Assembly (NCBI RefSeq): GCF_000014565.1
Contig: NC_008268.1
Span: 7,382,501 to 7,446,500 of the forward strand
Direction: 5' to 3'
DNA length: 64,000 nucleotides
DNA from: Rhodococcus jostii RHA1
GTDB lineage: Bacteria > Actinomycetota > Actinomycetes > Mycobacteriales > Mycobacteriaceae
The notes beneath the pieces are model-generated. The model ran no database searches. It was not told the origin of the DNA and saw nothing but the letters and a program-made list of their open reading frames with translations. The position numbers and the translations under genes were made by a program. Below, piece after piece: positions 45,622 to 55,007 of the stretch; the first letter of the stretch is position 1; the number at the start of each line of letters is the position of its first letter.

Positions 45622-46080
45622 CGTGTCTCCTTCGTGTCGGTGTTGCCGCCGGAGATCACCGTCAGATGCCCGGTCCTCTCGGTGGCGACGCCGGTCCCGG
45701 CAGTGGCGACGGTGGTCCTTTCGGTGGCAACACCGGTCCCGGTAGTGGCGACGCTGGTCCCGGTGGTGGCGATGCTGGTCCCGGTGGTAGCAGGTGTGGT
45801 CCTGTCGGTGGCGAACTCGGCGGGGTCGCGGGTGAACCGGGACGGTGCCGCCGACCCGGCGGCCGGCAGCAGCGGCGTGGTGGTCTCGGTGGCGCGTTCG
45901 AGCATCGAGGCGATCTTGCTCACCGACACCACATCCAGATCCAGCGCCGTCGAACATGCGGACTCGACCGGGCCGGGCCCGTAGCGGCGGACCAGCCCGA
46001 GCAGCCGGTAGACCGCCCGCATCGAAGATCCAGGGCAACGGATCGTCGAGCAGTCTTTCGGCGTAGATCCCGACGGCGCG
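45618..46080 (-). pseudogene. istA: C-terminal remnant of istA (IS21 transposase), frameshifted
   Basis: The minus strand reads YAERLLDDPLPW, then after a one-base shift near 46020 MRAVYRLLGLVRRYGPG and LDLDVVSVSKIASMLERATE, the C-terminus of IstA upstream of istB. A repeat-rich Thr/Gly/Ala tail follows and ends over the istB start. The catalytic core is missing, replaced by IS110 sequence from about 46090 on. The IS21 element is therefore dead even without the istB interruption. Confidence 0.7.
45678..45800. repeat. Minisatellite within the istA remnant
   Basis: Degenerate tandem units of about 18 bp of the form GGTCCCGGTAGTGGCGAC, around six to seven copies. On the minus strand they encode the T-G-T-x-V-A-T repeats of the IstA tail. 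There are no unique spacers, so it is not a CRISPR array. Confidence 0.65.
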
Positions 46081-46096
46081 GCCGTGCCCGGCGCAG

Positions 46097-47450
46097 GTGC
46101 CGATCAGCCGACAGATTCCCGATGCAGAGCACGAACTGGTGGTCGAGCGGGTGTGTGCCATCGACGTGGCCAAGGCCTCGGGAAGGGTATGTACCCGGAC
46201 ACCGGATCCGAGACGACCAGGCCGGCGGGCCAGCACGGTGTGGGACGCCCCGGCCACAACCGCCGCGATTACGGACCTCGGCGAGCAACTGGTGGCGGCG
46301 GGCATCGAGAAGATCACCGTTGAATCGACGTCGGACTACTGGCGGATCTGGTTCTATCTGCTCGAATCGGCAGGGTTGACGGTGCAGCTGGTCAACGCCC
46401 GCGATGTGAAGAACGTGCCGGGGCGCCCGAAAACGGACAAGCTCGACGCCGTGTGGCTAGCCAAACTCACCGAGAAAGGTCTACTGCGTCCGAGTTTCGT
46501 CCCGCCGCAACCGATCCGATAGCTGCGCGACTACACCCGGCTGCGGATCGATCTGACCCGCGAGCGCACCCGCTATTGGCAACGGCTCGAGAAACTGCTC
46601 GAGGACGCGCTGATAAAGGTGCCGTCGGTGGCTTCTCGTATGGACACCTTATCGGTGCGCGACATGCTGGAGGCACGGATCGCGGGCGAACGTGACCCGC
46701 GGCGGCTTGCCGGTCTGGCCCGCGGCGCGATGAAAGCCAAGCACGCCGCCCTGGTCGAGGCGCTCACCGGCCGGTTCGACGATCATCACGCCGAGCTGGC
46801 CCGGATGCTGCTCGACCAGATCGACACCCTCAACGCACAGATCGCCAGGCTCACCACCCGCATCGACGACCTGCTGGTCACCATCATCGACGAGCGCAGT
46901 GACCCGGTGCCGTCCGACGACCAGGACGCCGCGCGCGACGAGTCAGGGCTCACCACGATCGAGCGGCTCGACGAAATTCCCGGCGTCGGGCGTGCCGCCG
47001 CGCAGATCATTCTCGCCGAGGTCGGGCCGGACATGACAGTATTCCCACGCCCGCGCACCTGGTGTCGTGGGCGAAACTGTGCCCGCGCACCATCCAGTCC
47101 GGGCCGATCTAGCGCGGCGGCCGAACCGGCAAGGGCAACCCCTACCTCAAGGGAGTGCTCGGCGAGGCCGCCACCGCAGCCGCCAAGACAAACACCTTCC
47201 TCGGCGAACGCTACCGGCGAATAGTCAAACGTCGAGGCAAGCTCAAAGCCCTCGTCGCCGTCGCCCGCTCCATCCTCGTCGTGGTCTGGCATCTGCTGAT
47301 CGACGCAAACGCCCGGTTCCACGACCTCGGCGCCGACTACCACACCCGCTACATCGACACCGAACGCAAGCTTCGCAGCCACCTCGCCCAGCTCGCCGCC
47401 CTCGGCTACCGCGTCACCGTCACGCCCGCGCCTAACCCAAACCCATACCT
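46097..47450 (+). pseudogene. IS110-family transposase pseudogene
   Basis: The protein starts VCAIDVAKASGRVC and continues VESTSDYWRIWFYLLESAG and RPKTDKLDAVWLAKLTEKG (DEDD catalytic region). It meets an amber codon at about 46520, resumes as LRDYTRLRIDLTRERTRYW and carries the C-terminal Tnp20 domain (IPGVGRAAAQIILAEVG). It then shifts frame near 47045 (to PAHLVSWAKLCPRT), meets a second amber at about 47110 and finishes RGGRTGKGNPYLKGVLG and further. Two stops and one frameshift make it inactive. It may end near TAA 47435, but the last frame is open to 47619, over the tetR gene. Confidence 0.8.
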
Positions 47451-47520
47451 TCACAACCTGATCCGGCTCCGCAAGCTACGCCGGATGCTATGCCTGCCAC
47501 TCACCTTCAGCATTTTCCGG

Positions 47521-48228
47521 TCAGAGGCGAAGGGGTGTTCCGCCCGCCGTCTCGGCGAGCAGTGCCCGCGACTTCGCCCGGATTTCGTCCATCGGCTTCG
47601 TCCATCCGAGGGCGCGTAGGCAGGCGTCGGCGAGGAGTCCGGCGGCACCCTCGTTCTCGGGCCCGGGAAGTAGTCCACGTTCGATGTCGGCGCGGGTTGC
47701 GATGGCGCTCTCGACTATTCGGAACGGCAGGTCGGTCAGGGCGGGGGAGGTGTCGCCCGAATCGTCGGTGATTTCCGTGAGGGCCTGGTCCGCCAGCTGC
47801 CGGTAGTGCCGGCGCAGCAGGGTTCGCTGGGCGCGGAACGGCTCGAATCGATCGGTCAGCAGTTCCGGAAGAAGATACAGCGCACCGAGATTCCATTTGG
47901 TGGCGGTGAGTTGCGTGACGTCGTAGGTGGCCAGCGCGTGCAGGCGCACCGTGGCGGGCGCGGCGGCGTCGGCGAGCCGCCCCGCGGCGGCGAGCGCGGG
48001 TGACACCGTCTCCTCGAGGAGCGCCGCCAGGATCTCCTCCTTGTTGGGGAAATGGTGGTAGAGCGATGCCTGCCGGATACCGACCATCTCGGCGATCTGC
48101 CGGGTCGAGGTGGCCGCGAAACCCTTGGTGGTGAACAACTCTCCGGCGGCGTCGAGTATCTCCTCGGGAGTGGTCTGCCCTGGTCTGCGCTGACTGGTCA
48201 GTCGGGGTCGTCCCGGCCCTGTGGTCAC
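47521..48228 (-). CDS. TetR-family transcriptional regulator
   Basis: The product is 235 aa from a GTG. The N-terminal HTH (about 22-70; ILDAAGELFTTKGFAATSTR, QIAEMVGIRQASLYHHFPNK) is followed by a helical ligand domain. It is divergent from the APC permease operon with 193 bp between, so it most likely controls that operon and itself. The IS110 pseudogene remains run into its 3' end. The ligand may be the transported compound. Confidence 0.9.
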   Translation of the reverse strand: MTTGPGRPRLTSQRRPGQTTPEEILDAAGELFTTKGFAATSTRQIAEMVGIRQASLYHHFPNKEEILAALLEETVSPALAAAGRLADAAAPATVRLHALATYDVTQLTATKWNLGALYLLPELLTDRFEPFRAQRTLLRRHYRQLADQALTEITDDSGDTSPALTDLPFRIVESAIATRADIERGLLPGPENEGAAGLLADACLRALGWTKPMDEIRAKSRALLAETAGGTPLRL

Positions 48229-48281
48229 CGCTCCATGATGTCAGGTCGCTCGGGAATCGACGGTCTCCACCCGCAGTGAGG

Positions 48282-48302
48282 GTTTCGTCATGTTCCCGAA
48301 AC
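48282..48302. promoter_or_regulatory. Inverted repeat in the tetR-permease divergent region
   Basis: GTTTCG (48282-48287) and CGAAAC (48297-48302), spaced by 9 bp, form the clearest dyad between the two divergent genes and are a candidate TetR operator. The rest of 48229-48421 shows no gene and nothing that I can recognise as a guanidine (ykkC-type) riboswitch. Confidence 0.4.
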
Positions 48303-48421
48303 GTAGGCAACGATGCTGTTACGGCCGGCCGCGATCTGGATACGCGGGCGTCACCCACCGAGCCACTTCCGCGAGAAAACTATCGAGCGACAGATATTGC
48401 TCTCGCCGAAGGAGTAAGCCC

Positions 48422-49993
48422 TTGAGTACACCCACAAGGACTGCGCAAGTGCTGACCGCGCCGGCCGCACCTCCCCGCCCGTCCGGCGGAACCGGCGTCG
48501 ACGACACGGGCGACCTCGGCGAATTCGGCTACGAGCAGCAACTTCACCGTTCTCTGGGTAAGTTCGCGTCGTTCGCCGCCGGCTTCTCGTTCGTCTCCAT
48601 CCTCACCACCATCTTCCAGCTCTTCGGGCTCGGATTCGGATTCGCCGGACCCGCCTTCTTCTGGACGTGGCCGGTGGTGTTCGTCGGACAGTTCATGGTG
48701 GCGCTCAACTTCGCCGAACTGGCCGCCCGGTACCCCATCTCGGGGGCGATCTACCAGTGGTCACGCCGGATGGGCGGCGAGGTGGTCGGCTGGTTCGCCG
48801 GATGGTTCATGATCCTCGCGCAGATGGTGACGGCGTCCGCCGCGGCCATCGCCCTGCAGGTCGTGCTCCCCAACGTGTGGAGCGGATTCCAGATCATCGG
48901 TGAGGACAGCACGCTGACGTCCGCGAGTGGCGCCGCCAACGCGGTGCTGCTCGGCTCGGTCCTCCTCGTGCTGACCACGTTCATCAACTGCATCGGCGTC
49001 AACTGGATGTCCCGGATCAACAACATCGGTGTGACCTGCGAGATCGTCGGGGTCATCGCGGTGATCGGCATGTTCCTCACCCACGCCCAGCGCGGGCCGG
49101 AGGTCGTGTTCGACACGGGCACGGCCGGTGCGTCACCCGGCTACGGGTGGGCGTGGATCGTGTCGGGTCTGATGGCGGCCTACGTGATGGTCGGATTCGG
49201 CTCCGCGGGCGAACTCGCCGAGGAGACACGGAACCCGCGCCGGGTCGCTCCGCGCACGATCCGCCTCGCGCTGTCCGTGTCGGCGCTCGGTGGTGGGCTC
49301 ATGATCATCGGCGCGCTGATGGCCGCACCGAGCCTGACCGACGGCCGGCTCGCCGCCGAGGGCCTGCCGTACGTGCTCTCGTCGATTCTCAGCTCGCCCT
49401 GGGGCACGCTCCTGCTCGTCGACGTCGCGATCGCCGTGTTCGTCTGCACGCTGGCCATCCAGACGGCGGCGTCCAGGCTGGTGTTCTCGATGGCCCGCGA
49501 CGGACGGCTGCCCGCCTCGCAGATTCTGTCGACGGTGAACACCCGCACCGGAACACCCATTGCGCCGTCGGTCCTGATCGGCCTGGTCTGCATCGGGATT
49601 CTCGCTGTCAACGTCGGGAACTCCGCCATCTTCGCGACCCTCTCGAGCGTCTGCATCATCCTGATCTACCTCGCCTACCTGATGGTCACGGTGCCGCTCC
49701 TGCTGCGCAGGCTGAAAGGCTGGCCGCACGGAGGACCGCAGGTCGACGCGGACGGACGGAAGCTGTTCTCGCTCGGACGGTTCGGCCTTCCGGTCAACAT
49801 CCTGGCCGTCGGCTACGGCGCGCTGATGGTCGTCAATCTGTCCTGGCCGCGCGCCGAGATCTTCGACCCCAGCGGCGACTACCCCCTCCTGCGGTGGGCC
49901 GCCCCCGTCACCGTCGCCGCCGTGGTCGCGCTCGGATTCGCGTGCTTCCCGCGCGGCCGCACGACCCCCAACCCCGTCACGATCGGAGCCTGA
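48422..49993 (+). CDS. APC-family amino-acid/amine permease
   Basis: The product is 523 aa from TTG 48422, chosen for the AAGGAG 9 nt upstream; the frame is open earlier but unsupported. Twelve to fourteen membrane helices are apparent. The APC consensus is seen in SFVSILTTIFQLFG, ALNFAELAARYPISGAIYQW and MVGFGSAGELAEETRNPRRV. It leads an operon with two DUF1989 genes and a carboxyltransferase gene. In guanidine/urea carboxylase loci a permease of this type imports the nitrogen compound. Confidence 0.88.
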   Translation: MSTPTRTAQVLTAPAAPPRPSGGTGVDDTGDLGEFGYEQQLHRSLGKFASFAAGFSFVSILTTIFQLFGLGFGFAGPAFFWTWPVVFVGQFMVALNFAELAARYPISGAIYQWSRRMGGEVVGWFAGWFMILAQMVTASAAAIALQVVLPNVWSGFQIIGEDSTLTSASGAANAVLLGSVLLVLTTFINCIGVNWMSRINNIGVTCEIVGVIAVIGMFLTHAQRGPEVVFDTGTAGASPGYGWAWIVSGLMAAYVMVGFGSAGELAEETRNPRRVAPRTIRLALSVSALGGGLMIIGALMAAPSLTDGRLAAEGLPYVLSSILSSPWGTLLLVDVAIAVFVCTLAIQTAASRLVFSMARDGRLPASQILSTVNTRTGTPIAPSVLIGLVCIGILAVNVGNSAIFATLSSVCIILIYLAYLMVTVPLLLRRLKGWPHGGPQVDADGRKLFSLGRFGLPVNILAVGYGALMVVNLSWPRAEIFDPSGDYPLLRWAAPVTVAAVVALGFACFPRGRTTPNPVTIGA

Positions 49994-49994
49994 C

Positions 49995-50840
49995 ATGACC
50001 TCAGTGGACACCTCGACCACCAGTGCCGCGAAGGAACACGCGCGTGCCCAGTCAGGAGTGGTCACCGACTCGATGCCGGTGGTCCCGGCGTCGTCCTGGC
50101 CCACCCCACCGTCCGACATCGATCCGGCACAGCTCACGTGGGCGGAGACGGTTCCCGGTGGCCGGTACACCACGAAGGTGCTGGGCCGCGGCACACGACT
50201 GCGACTGCGTGACCTCGCCGGCCGGGCCTGCGCCCACCTGCTGCTGTACCGGGCCGACGCGCCGTGGGAGCGGCTCAACGTCGCCGACACCGTGAAGGTG
50301 CCGTGGCAGGCGTACCTGGGCACGGGACATCCGCTGCTCTCCGATCAGGGGCGCGTGCTCGCGACGCTCGTGTCGGACGGATCCGGGCGGCACGACGCCC
50401 TCTGCGGCACCACGTCACTCGCCTCGAACACCGCGAAATACGGTGACGGCAGCCTGCATTCGGCATCCCCGGGGGGTCGTGAACTCTTCACCGTGGCGGC
50501 GGCGAAGCACGGACTCGAGCGGCGCGACCTGCCGCCGTCACTGTCGTTCTTCCACGGGGTGCGGGTGGGGGAGGACGGGTCGCTGAGCAGCATCGGATCC
50601 GCCGGCGCGGACACCGCGGTCGACCTCGTGATCCACCTCCCGGTGATCGTCCTGATCGCCAACACGGCGCACCCACTCGATCCGTCGCCGACGTACGACA
50701 CGACCTCGCTCGAAATGCTCGCCTGGACCGGTGTGGACGTGGCGGAGCCCGTCGGCGCCGACCCGGAGTACCACCGAGCTTTTCTCAACACCGAAGACGT
50801 CTGGGCTGCAGCGCAGCGCCAGGGACGGGAGCAGGCATGA
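49995..50840 (+). CDS. DUF1989 protein, urea-carboxylase-associated protein 1 (carboxyguanidine deiminase subunit-like)
   Basis: The product is 281 aa. A variable N-terminus of about 45 residues is followed by the DUF1989 domain: GGRYTTKVLGRGTRLRLRDL, ACAHLLLYRADAPWERLNVA, LCGTTSLASNTAKYG, LSFFHGVRVGEDGSL. The family pair UAAP1/UAAP2 was shown in other bacteria to form carboxyguanidine deiminase (CgdAB), which turns carboxyguanidine into allophanate. Start 1 bp after the permease stop; end overlaps the second DUF1989 gene by ATGA. The substrate in this operon is inference. Confidence 0.85.
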   Translation: MTSVDTSTTSAAKEHARAQSGVVTDSMPVVPASSWPTPPSDIDPAQLTWAETVPGGRYTTKVLGRGTRLRLRDLAGRACAHLLLYRADAPWERLNVADTVKVPWQAYLGTGHPLLSDQGRVLATLVSDGSGRHDALCGTTSLASNTAKYGDGSLHSASPGGRELFTVAAAKHGLERRDLPPSLSFFHGVRVGEDGSLSSIGSAGADTAVDLVIHLPVIVLIANTAHPLDPSPTYDTTSLEMLAWTGVDVAEPVGADPEYHRAFLNTEDVWAAAQRQGREQA

Positions 50841-51493
50841 CCACCACCATCGAGACCGCACCGCTGGTACCGGGAACGGTGATCCTGGACGAGGAAGTCG
50901 GCGCCCGCGGACCCTGGTCTGCCGTCGTCGTGGCCGGTGACGTCCTGACCATCGTCGACCTGTGCGGCAACCAGGCCGTGGACACCCTGATCTACGCGGC
51001 CGACGATCACCGGCAACGCTACTCGGCCGCCGCGACGGTGTCGGCGCAGCGAAACCTGTTCCTGACCACGGGAAGTGTCCTCCGCACCGACGATCACGAC
51101 GCCCTGATGACGCTCGTCGCCGACGAGGTGGGCTCGCACGACACGGTGGGCGGCGCCTGCTCGCAGGAGTCGAACACCCTGCGGTACGGCCACCACACCA
51201 AGCATCAGCACGCCTGCGTCGAGAACTTCCTCGCCGAAGGATCCCGGTGGGGGATCGGCAAGCGGGACCTGGTGTCGAACATCAACTTCTTCATGAACGT
51301 TCCCGTCGACGCCGACGGCACGCTCGGAATCGTCGACGGCCTGTCCGCACCCGGCCGTCGCCTGGCGCTCCGCGCGGAGCGCGACGTGCTGGTGCTGGTG
51401 TCCAATTGCCCGCAGATCAACAACCCCTGCAACGGTTTCGACCCGACCCCGGTTCGGATGATCGTGACCCGGCCGACGGGAGCGCAGGCATGA
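50837..51493 (+). CDS. DUF1989 protein, urea-carboxylase-associated protein 2 (carboxyguanidine deiminase subunit-like)
   Basis: The product is 218 aa. Blocks: [65 protein letters not shown] and [17 protein letters not shown]; Cys and His in the third block are candidate metal ligands. It is a paralogue of the preceding gene and its likely partner subunit. It overlaps both neighbours by ATGA, which points to fixed stoichiometry. Confidence 0.88.
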   Translation: MTTTIETAPLVPGTVILDEEVGARGPWSAVVVAGDVLTIVDLCGNQAVDTLIYAADDHRQRYSAAATVSAQRNLFLTTGSVLRTDDHDALMTLVADEVGSHDTVGGACSQESNTLRYGHHTKHQHACVENFLAEGSRWGIGKRDLVSNINFFMNVPVDADGTLGIVDGLSAPGRRLALRAERDVLVLVSNCPQINNPCNGFDPTPVRMIVTRPTGAQA

Positions 51494-53475
51494 GCGCCAA
51501 GATCACCGTTCACCGGCCCGGCATGCTCACCACGGTGCAGGACTTCCCCGGACGGACCGGGTACTGGCACGTCGGCGTGCCGCCGTCGGGGCCGATGGAC
51601 GACCTGTCGTTCCGGCTCGGCAACACCGCGCTCGGCAACGACGAGGGCGCCGCCGGAATCGAATGCGCCATGTCCGGTCCCGCACTGCAGTTCGACGAGG
51701 ACACGGTGGTGTGTGTGACGGGCGCGCCCGCGCCGGTCACCGTCGACGGAGTGCTGCAGGCGCAGTGGCGTCCGGTACGGGTTCCGGCAGGCGCAGTCCT
51801 GGACATCGGCGAGGTGGCAGGACCCGGCCTCCGCATCTACGTACTCGTCCAGGGCGGGCTCGACGTCGACGACTTCCTCGGCAGCGCCTCGACGTTCACG
51901 CTCGGCAAGTTCGGCGGACATCAGGGCCGCACGCTGCGGCAGGGCGATGTTCTCGCGGTCGGCGAGCACACCGGCGCCCGCGCGGCCGCCGTCCCCGCCG
52001 AATACGTTCCGGCCCTGTGCCGTCGCTGGGAGATCGCGGTCACCGAGGGCCCGCACGGAGCACCCGAGTTCTTCACCCGCGCCGACATCGACACGCTGTA
52101 CCGGACCGACTACGAGGTGCACTTCAACTCGGACCGCACCGGGGTGCGGTTGATCGGCCCCAAGCCCGACTGGGCCCGCACGGACGGCGGCGAGGCCGGA
52201 CTGCATCCGTCCAACATTCACGACAACGCGTATTCGGTCGGTGCCCTGGACTTCACGGGGGACACCCCGATCCTCCTGGGCCCGGACGGACCGAGCCTCG
52301 GTGGGTTCGTGTGCCCCGTCACCGTCGTCGCGGCGGAACGCTGGAAGCTCGGACAACTGGCGCCCGGCGATGCCGTGCGCTTCGTGCCGATCAGGGCCGA
52401 CCGGGCCGCGTCCACGCGGGCACTGGGTCCCGCGCGGCGGGCGGCGCACTCGACGGTCTTCTCCACCACCGGCGACCGCGACGACGGCGTGATCGCCCGG
52501 CGCGACGGCGAGACCGCCGTGACGTACCGGCGGTCCGGCGACGACAACGTCCTGGTCGAATACGGCGACATGACCCTCGACCTGGCACTGCGGGCCCGCG
52601 CCCACGCGTTGCACCAGCGACTCGAGGTCGAGAAGCCCGCCGGGCTCCTCGACCTGACACCGGGCATCCGCTCGCTGCAGGTCCGGGTCGACCCCGACGT
52701 GCTGCCGATCCCTAAGCTCATGGGGCTGCTCGGCGAGGCGGAGGACGCGCTGCCCGCGGCGAACGAACTCGTGGTGCCGAGCCGGTCCGTGCGGATGCCG
52801 CTGTCGTGGGACGACCCCTCGACGCGTGAGGCGATCCAGCGCTACATGCACGGTGTCCGTTCCGACGCACCGTGGTGCCCGTGGAACATCGAGTTCATCC
52901 GCCGCATGAACGGGCTCGGCAGCGTCGACGACGTCTTCGACACGGTCTACGGAGCGGAGTACATGGTGCTCGGGCTCGGAGACGTCTACCTCGGCGCACC
53001 CGTCGCGACACCACTCGACCCGCGGCATCGGCTGGTCACCACGAAGTACAACCCGGCCCGCACGTGGACGCCGGAGAACGCGGTCGGTATCGGCGGCGCA
53101 TACCTGTGCATCTACGGAATGGAGGGCCCGGGCGGCTACCAGTTCGTCGGCCGAACCACCCAGGTGTGGAACCATCGGCATCCCGAGAGGTCGGGACCGT
53201 TCGAGGACGGCACCCCGTGGCTGCTGCGCTTCTTCGACCGGATCTCCTGGTACCCCGTCGAACCGGACGAGCTGATGGACCTGCGATCCGACGTCGCGGC
53301 CGGTCGCGGCGGCGGCATCGAGATCACGGAGGGCACGTTCTCGCTCGCCGAGCACCAGCAGTTCCTTACCGCCAACGCCGAATCGATCGGCGACTTCCGG
53401 GCCGAGCAGGCCGTCGCGTTCGCCGCCGAGCGGCAACGCTGGTCCGCGGCAGGGGAGTTCGCGACGGTGGGCTGA
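51490..53475 (+). CDS. Carboxyltransferase-only protein of the urea/guanidine carboxylase family (AHS2-AHS1 fusion)
   Basis: The product is 661 aa from the ATG overlapping the previous stop. Residues about 1-310 are an AHS2/KipA-type domain ([53 protein letters not shown]) and about 360-600 an AHS1/KipI-type domain ([60 protein letters not shown]). These two domains form the carboxyltransferase half of urea/guanidine carboxylase. The biotin-carboxylase and biotin-carrier domains (about 600 residues and a C-terminal M-K-M) are missing, and no gene here supplies them. An allophanate hydrolase gene is also absent. Confidence 0.85.
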   Translation: MSAKITVHRPGMLTTVQDFPGRTGYWHVGVPPSGPMDDLSFRLGNTALGNDEGAAGIECAMSGPALQFDEDTVVCVTGAPAPVTVDGVLQAQWRPVRVPAGAVLDIGEVAGPGLRIYVLVQGGLDVDDFLGSASTFTLGKFGGHQGRTLRQGDVLAVGEHTGARAAAVPAEYVPALCRRWEIAVTEGPHGAPEFFTRADIDTLYRTDYEVHFNSDRTGVRLIGPKPDWARTDGGEAGLHPSNIHDNAYSVGALDFTGDTPILLGPDGPSLGGFVCPVTVVAAERWKLGQLAPGDAVRFVPIRADRAASTRALGPARRAAHSTVFSTTGDRDDGVIARRDGETAVTYRRSGDDNVLVEYGDMTLDLALRARAHALHQRLEVEKPAGLLDLTPGIRSLQVRVDPDVLPIPKLMGLLGEAEDALPAANELVVPSRSVRMPLSWDDPSTREAIQRYMHGVRSDAPWCPWNIEFIRRMNGLGSVDDVFDTVYGAEYMVLGLGDVYLGAPVATPLDPRHRLVTTKYNPARTWTPENAVGIGGAYLCIYGMEGPGGYQFVGRTTQVWNHRHPERSGPFEDGTPWLLRFFDRISWYPVEPDELMDLRSDVAAGRGGGIEITEGTFSLAEHQQFLTANAESIGDFRAEQAVAFAAERQRWSAAGEFATVG

Positions 53476-53480
53476 CCGCG

Positions 53481-54104
53481 TTACGCGAGCATGTCGGTGA
53501 AGCTGTCCGGCCTGGGTGTGTCCGCGCGTTCCCGGGGCACGTAATGCACTTCGACGACCCCGTTGCCGTACGACTCGGTGCCCACCAGTTCGAGGCCACG
53601 TTGGTCGGAGATCTCCGAGAACCAGGAGGCGCCCGGTGACACCACCGGGTAGACGAAGAGATAGAACTCGTCCACCAGCCCCAGCGCGAGGACCGATCGT
53701 GCGAAAGAGGATCCGCCGGACAGGTGAATGTTCTTGCCCGGCTGTCTCTTCAGATCCTCGAGGTAGGTCACGAGCTCGTCGTCGGTGGCCACGACGACCT
53801 GTTCGGTGCCGGCCCATTCGGTCAGCGGGTGGTCGCCGGAGCGCGAGAAGACCAGCTTCCGGTAGGTGTTCATCCGTTCGGCCATGATCTGGTTGGTTTC
53901 GGTCCCCGCGCGTTCGGCCAGCGCGCGGGGCCAGTAGGCGGCCATCTCCTCGTAGGTGGTGCGCCCGACCAGCACCGTGGCGAAGGTCGAGTAGATTCGA
54001 TCGATCTCGCGGTACTGGTCGTCGACGAGGTCGTGGACCCACGCGGCGGGGTCGTCGAGGCGACCGTTGAGTGTCGTCATCATCTGCAGGACGATCTTGC
54101 GCAT
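53481..54104 (-). CDS. Dihydrofolate-reductase-like (RibD C-terminal) family protein
   Basis: The product is 207 aa. It has the fold-defining blocks KIVLQMMTTLNGRLDD, FATVLVGRTTYEEMAAYWP, LKRQPGKNIHLSGGSSFA and VDEFYLFVYPVVSPGA. Family members are stand-alone reductases of unknown substrate, common in actinobacteria. It is the last gene of a minus-strand unit with an SRPBCC protein and an ArsR regulator, separated by 15 bp, and converges on the carboxyltransferase gene with a 5-bp gap. Confidence 0.87.
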   Translation of the reverse strand: MRKIVLQMMTTLNGRLDDPAAWVHDLVDDQYREIDRIYSTFATVLVGRTTYEEMAAYWPRALAERAGTETNQIMAERMNTYRKLVFSRSGDHPLTEWAGTEQVVVATDDELVTYLEDLKRQPGKNIHLSGGSSFARSVLALGLVDEFYLFVYPVVSPGASWFSEISDQRGLELVGTESYGNGVVEVHYVPRERADTPRPDSFTDMLA

Positions 54105-54119
54105 GGAAGGTCTCCTCCG

Positions 54120-54596
54120 TTACGCCTGTCGCTCGGCCAGTTCGGCGAGCTGCTTCGTGACGGTGCCCCAGCCATCGTAGAAACCCATTTCTTCGTGGGT
54201 GTTGCGGTCGGCGTTGTTCTTGTGCATCACGTGGGCGACGTACTCCGTGCCGGTCGGATGGTCGTTCAACGTGATGATCGCGGTCATGAACGGCTGCTCG
54301 GCGGGACGCCAGCCACCGACCAGCGAGTTGGTGAACACGATGCGCTCGAGTTCGTCGACGGCGAGGAAACAGCCACTGATGTGTGGCACGAATTCGCCCC
54401 CGTCCTCACTGATCCGGGTCGTGAACGCCCCGCCCGGGCGTAGTTCCATGTCGACGACCCGGCACCGGGACGGCGCGGGGACCCACCATTGCTCGAAGCT
54501 GGCGGGGTCGGTCCAGGCGCGCCACACGACCGGACGTGGTGCCCGGATGATGCGCGAAATCGTGAGGTCGAGATCGGGTCTCGCGGTGTCGGTCAT
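54120..54596 (-). CDS. SRPBCC (AHSA1-type) domain protein
   Basis: The product is 158 aa from the ATG that overlaps the ArsR stop. The AHSA1 pattern is clear: LTISRIIRAPRPVVWRAWTD, FEQWWVP, MELRPGGAFTTRI, HISGCFLAVDELERIVFTNS, GWGTVTKQLAELA. Such proteins hold hydrophobic ligands or assist stress responses. Pairing with an ArsR gene of the same type is common in actinobacteria. Confidence 0.88.
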   Translation of the reverse strand: MTDTARPDLDLTISRIIRAPRPVVWRAWTDPASFEQWWVPAPSRCRVVDMELRPGGAFTTRISEDGGEFVPHISGCFLAVDELERIVFTNSLVGGWRPAEQPFMTAIITLNDHPTGTEYVAHVMHKNNADRNTHEEMGFYDGWGTVTKQLAELAERQA

Positions 54597-54949
54597 TGCG
54601 GTGTGGCCTTTGCGTGTGCCGTGACGGTGTGTTCGGTGACGAATTGTTCGAGTCGGTCGGTGCGGCTTTCCCACAGTTCCTGTTGCTCCGCGAGCCACGC
54701 TTCGACGGCCGTGAACGGTTCCTTCTCGATCGCGCACGTCCGTACGCGCCCCTGCTTGTGCGTCCGGATCCATCCGCTGTCCTCGAGGAAGTGGATGTGC
54801 TTCATGAAGGAGGGCAGGGCCATGTCGAATGGTTTCGCCAGTTCGCTGACCGTCGCCGGGCCCCGGCTCAGGCGGCCCAGCACGGCCCGCCGGGTGGGGT
54901 CGGCGAGCGCTTGGAAGATGCCGTTCAGCTGCTCCGGATACTGAGCCAT
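54593..54949 (-). CDS. ArsR-family transcriptional regulator
   Basis: The product is 118 aa. The winged HTH spans residues about 8-85 (IFQALADPTRRAVLGRLSRG, TVSELAKPFDMALPSFMKHI, FLEDSGWIRTHKQGRVRTC). The metal-binding C-x-C of true arsenic sensors is absent. It is the first gene of the ArsR-SRPBCC-reductase unit, likely self-regulated, with overlapping stop-start (ATGA) to the SRPBCC gene. Confidence 0.9.
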   Translation of the reverse strand: MAQYPEQLNGIFQALADPTRRAVLGRLSRGPATVSELAKPFDMALPSFMKHIHFLEDSGWIRTHKQGRVRTCAIEKEPFTAVEAWLAEQQELWESRTDRLEQFVTEHTVTAHAKATPQ

Positions 54950-55007
54950 AAGGCAAAGTATTCACCGCAGCAATAGTTAGCGCAAGGGCTAACTGACGTG
55001 GGTGGTG

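Noticed and set aside
45678..45800. Short regular repeats that could be taken for a CRISPR array
   Set aside because: Units of about 18 bp are contiguous and degenerate, without unique spacers, and lie inside an IstA coding tail. No CRISPR array was seen anywhere in the window.
37000..47500. Interpreting the island as a prophage
   Set aside because: No capsid, terminase, portal or lysis genes; all recognisable parts are insertion sequences, a TnpB and a recombinase trio.
48229..48421. Guanidine-I (ykkC) riboswitch upstream of the permease
   Set aside because: I looked for the conserved core and paired stems and could not find them; a covariance scan would settle it.
50962..51489. In-frame upstream extension of the carboxyltransferase gene that might supply missing domains
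   Set aside because: The extension is the +1 shadow of the DUF1989 gene and shows no biotin-carboxylase or carrier motif; the ATG at 51490 overlaps the previous stop in the usual way.
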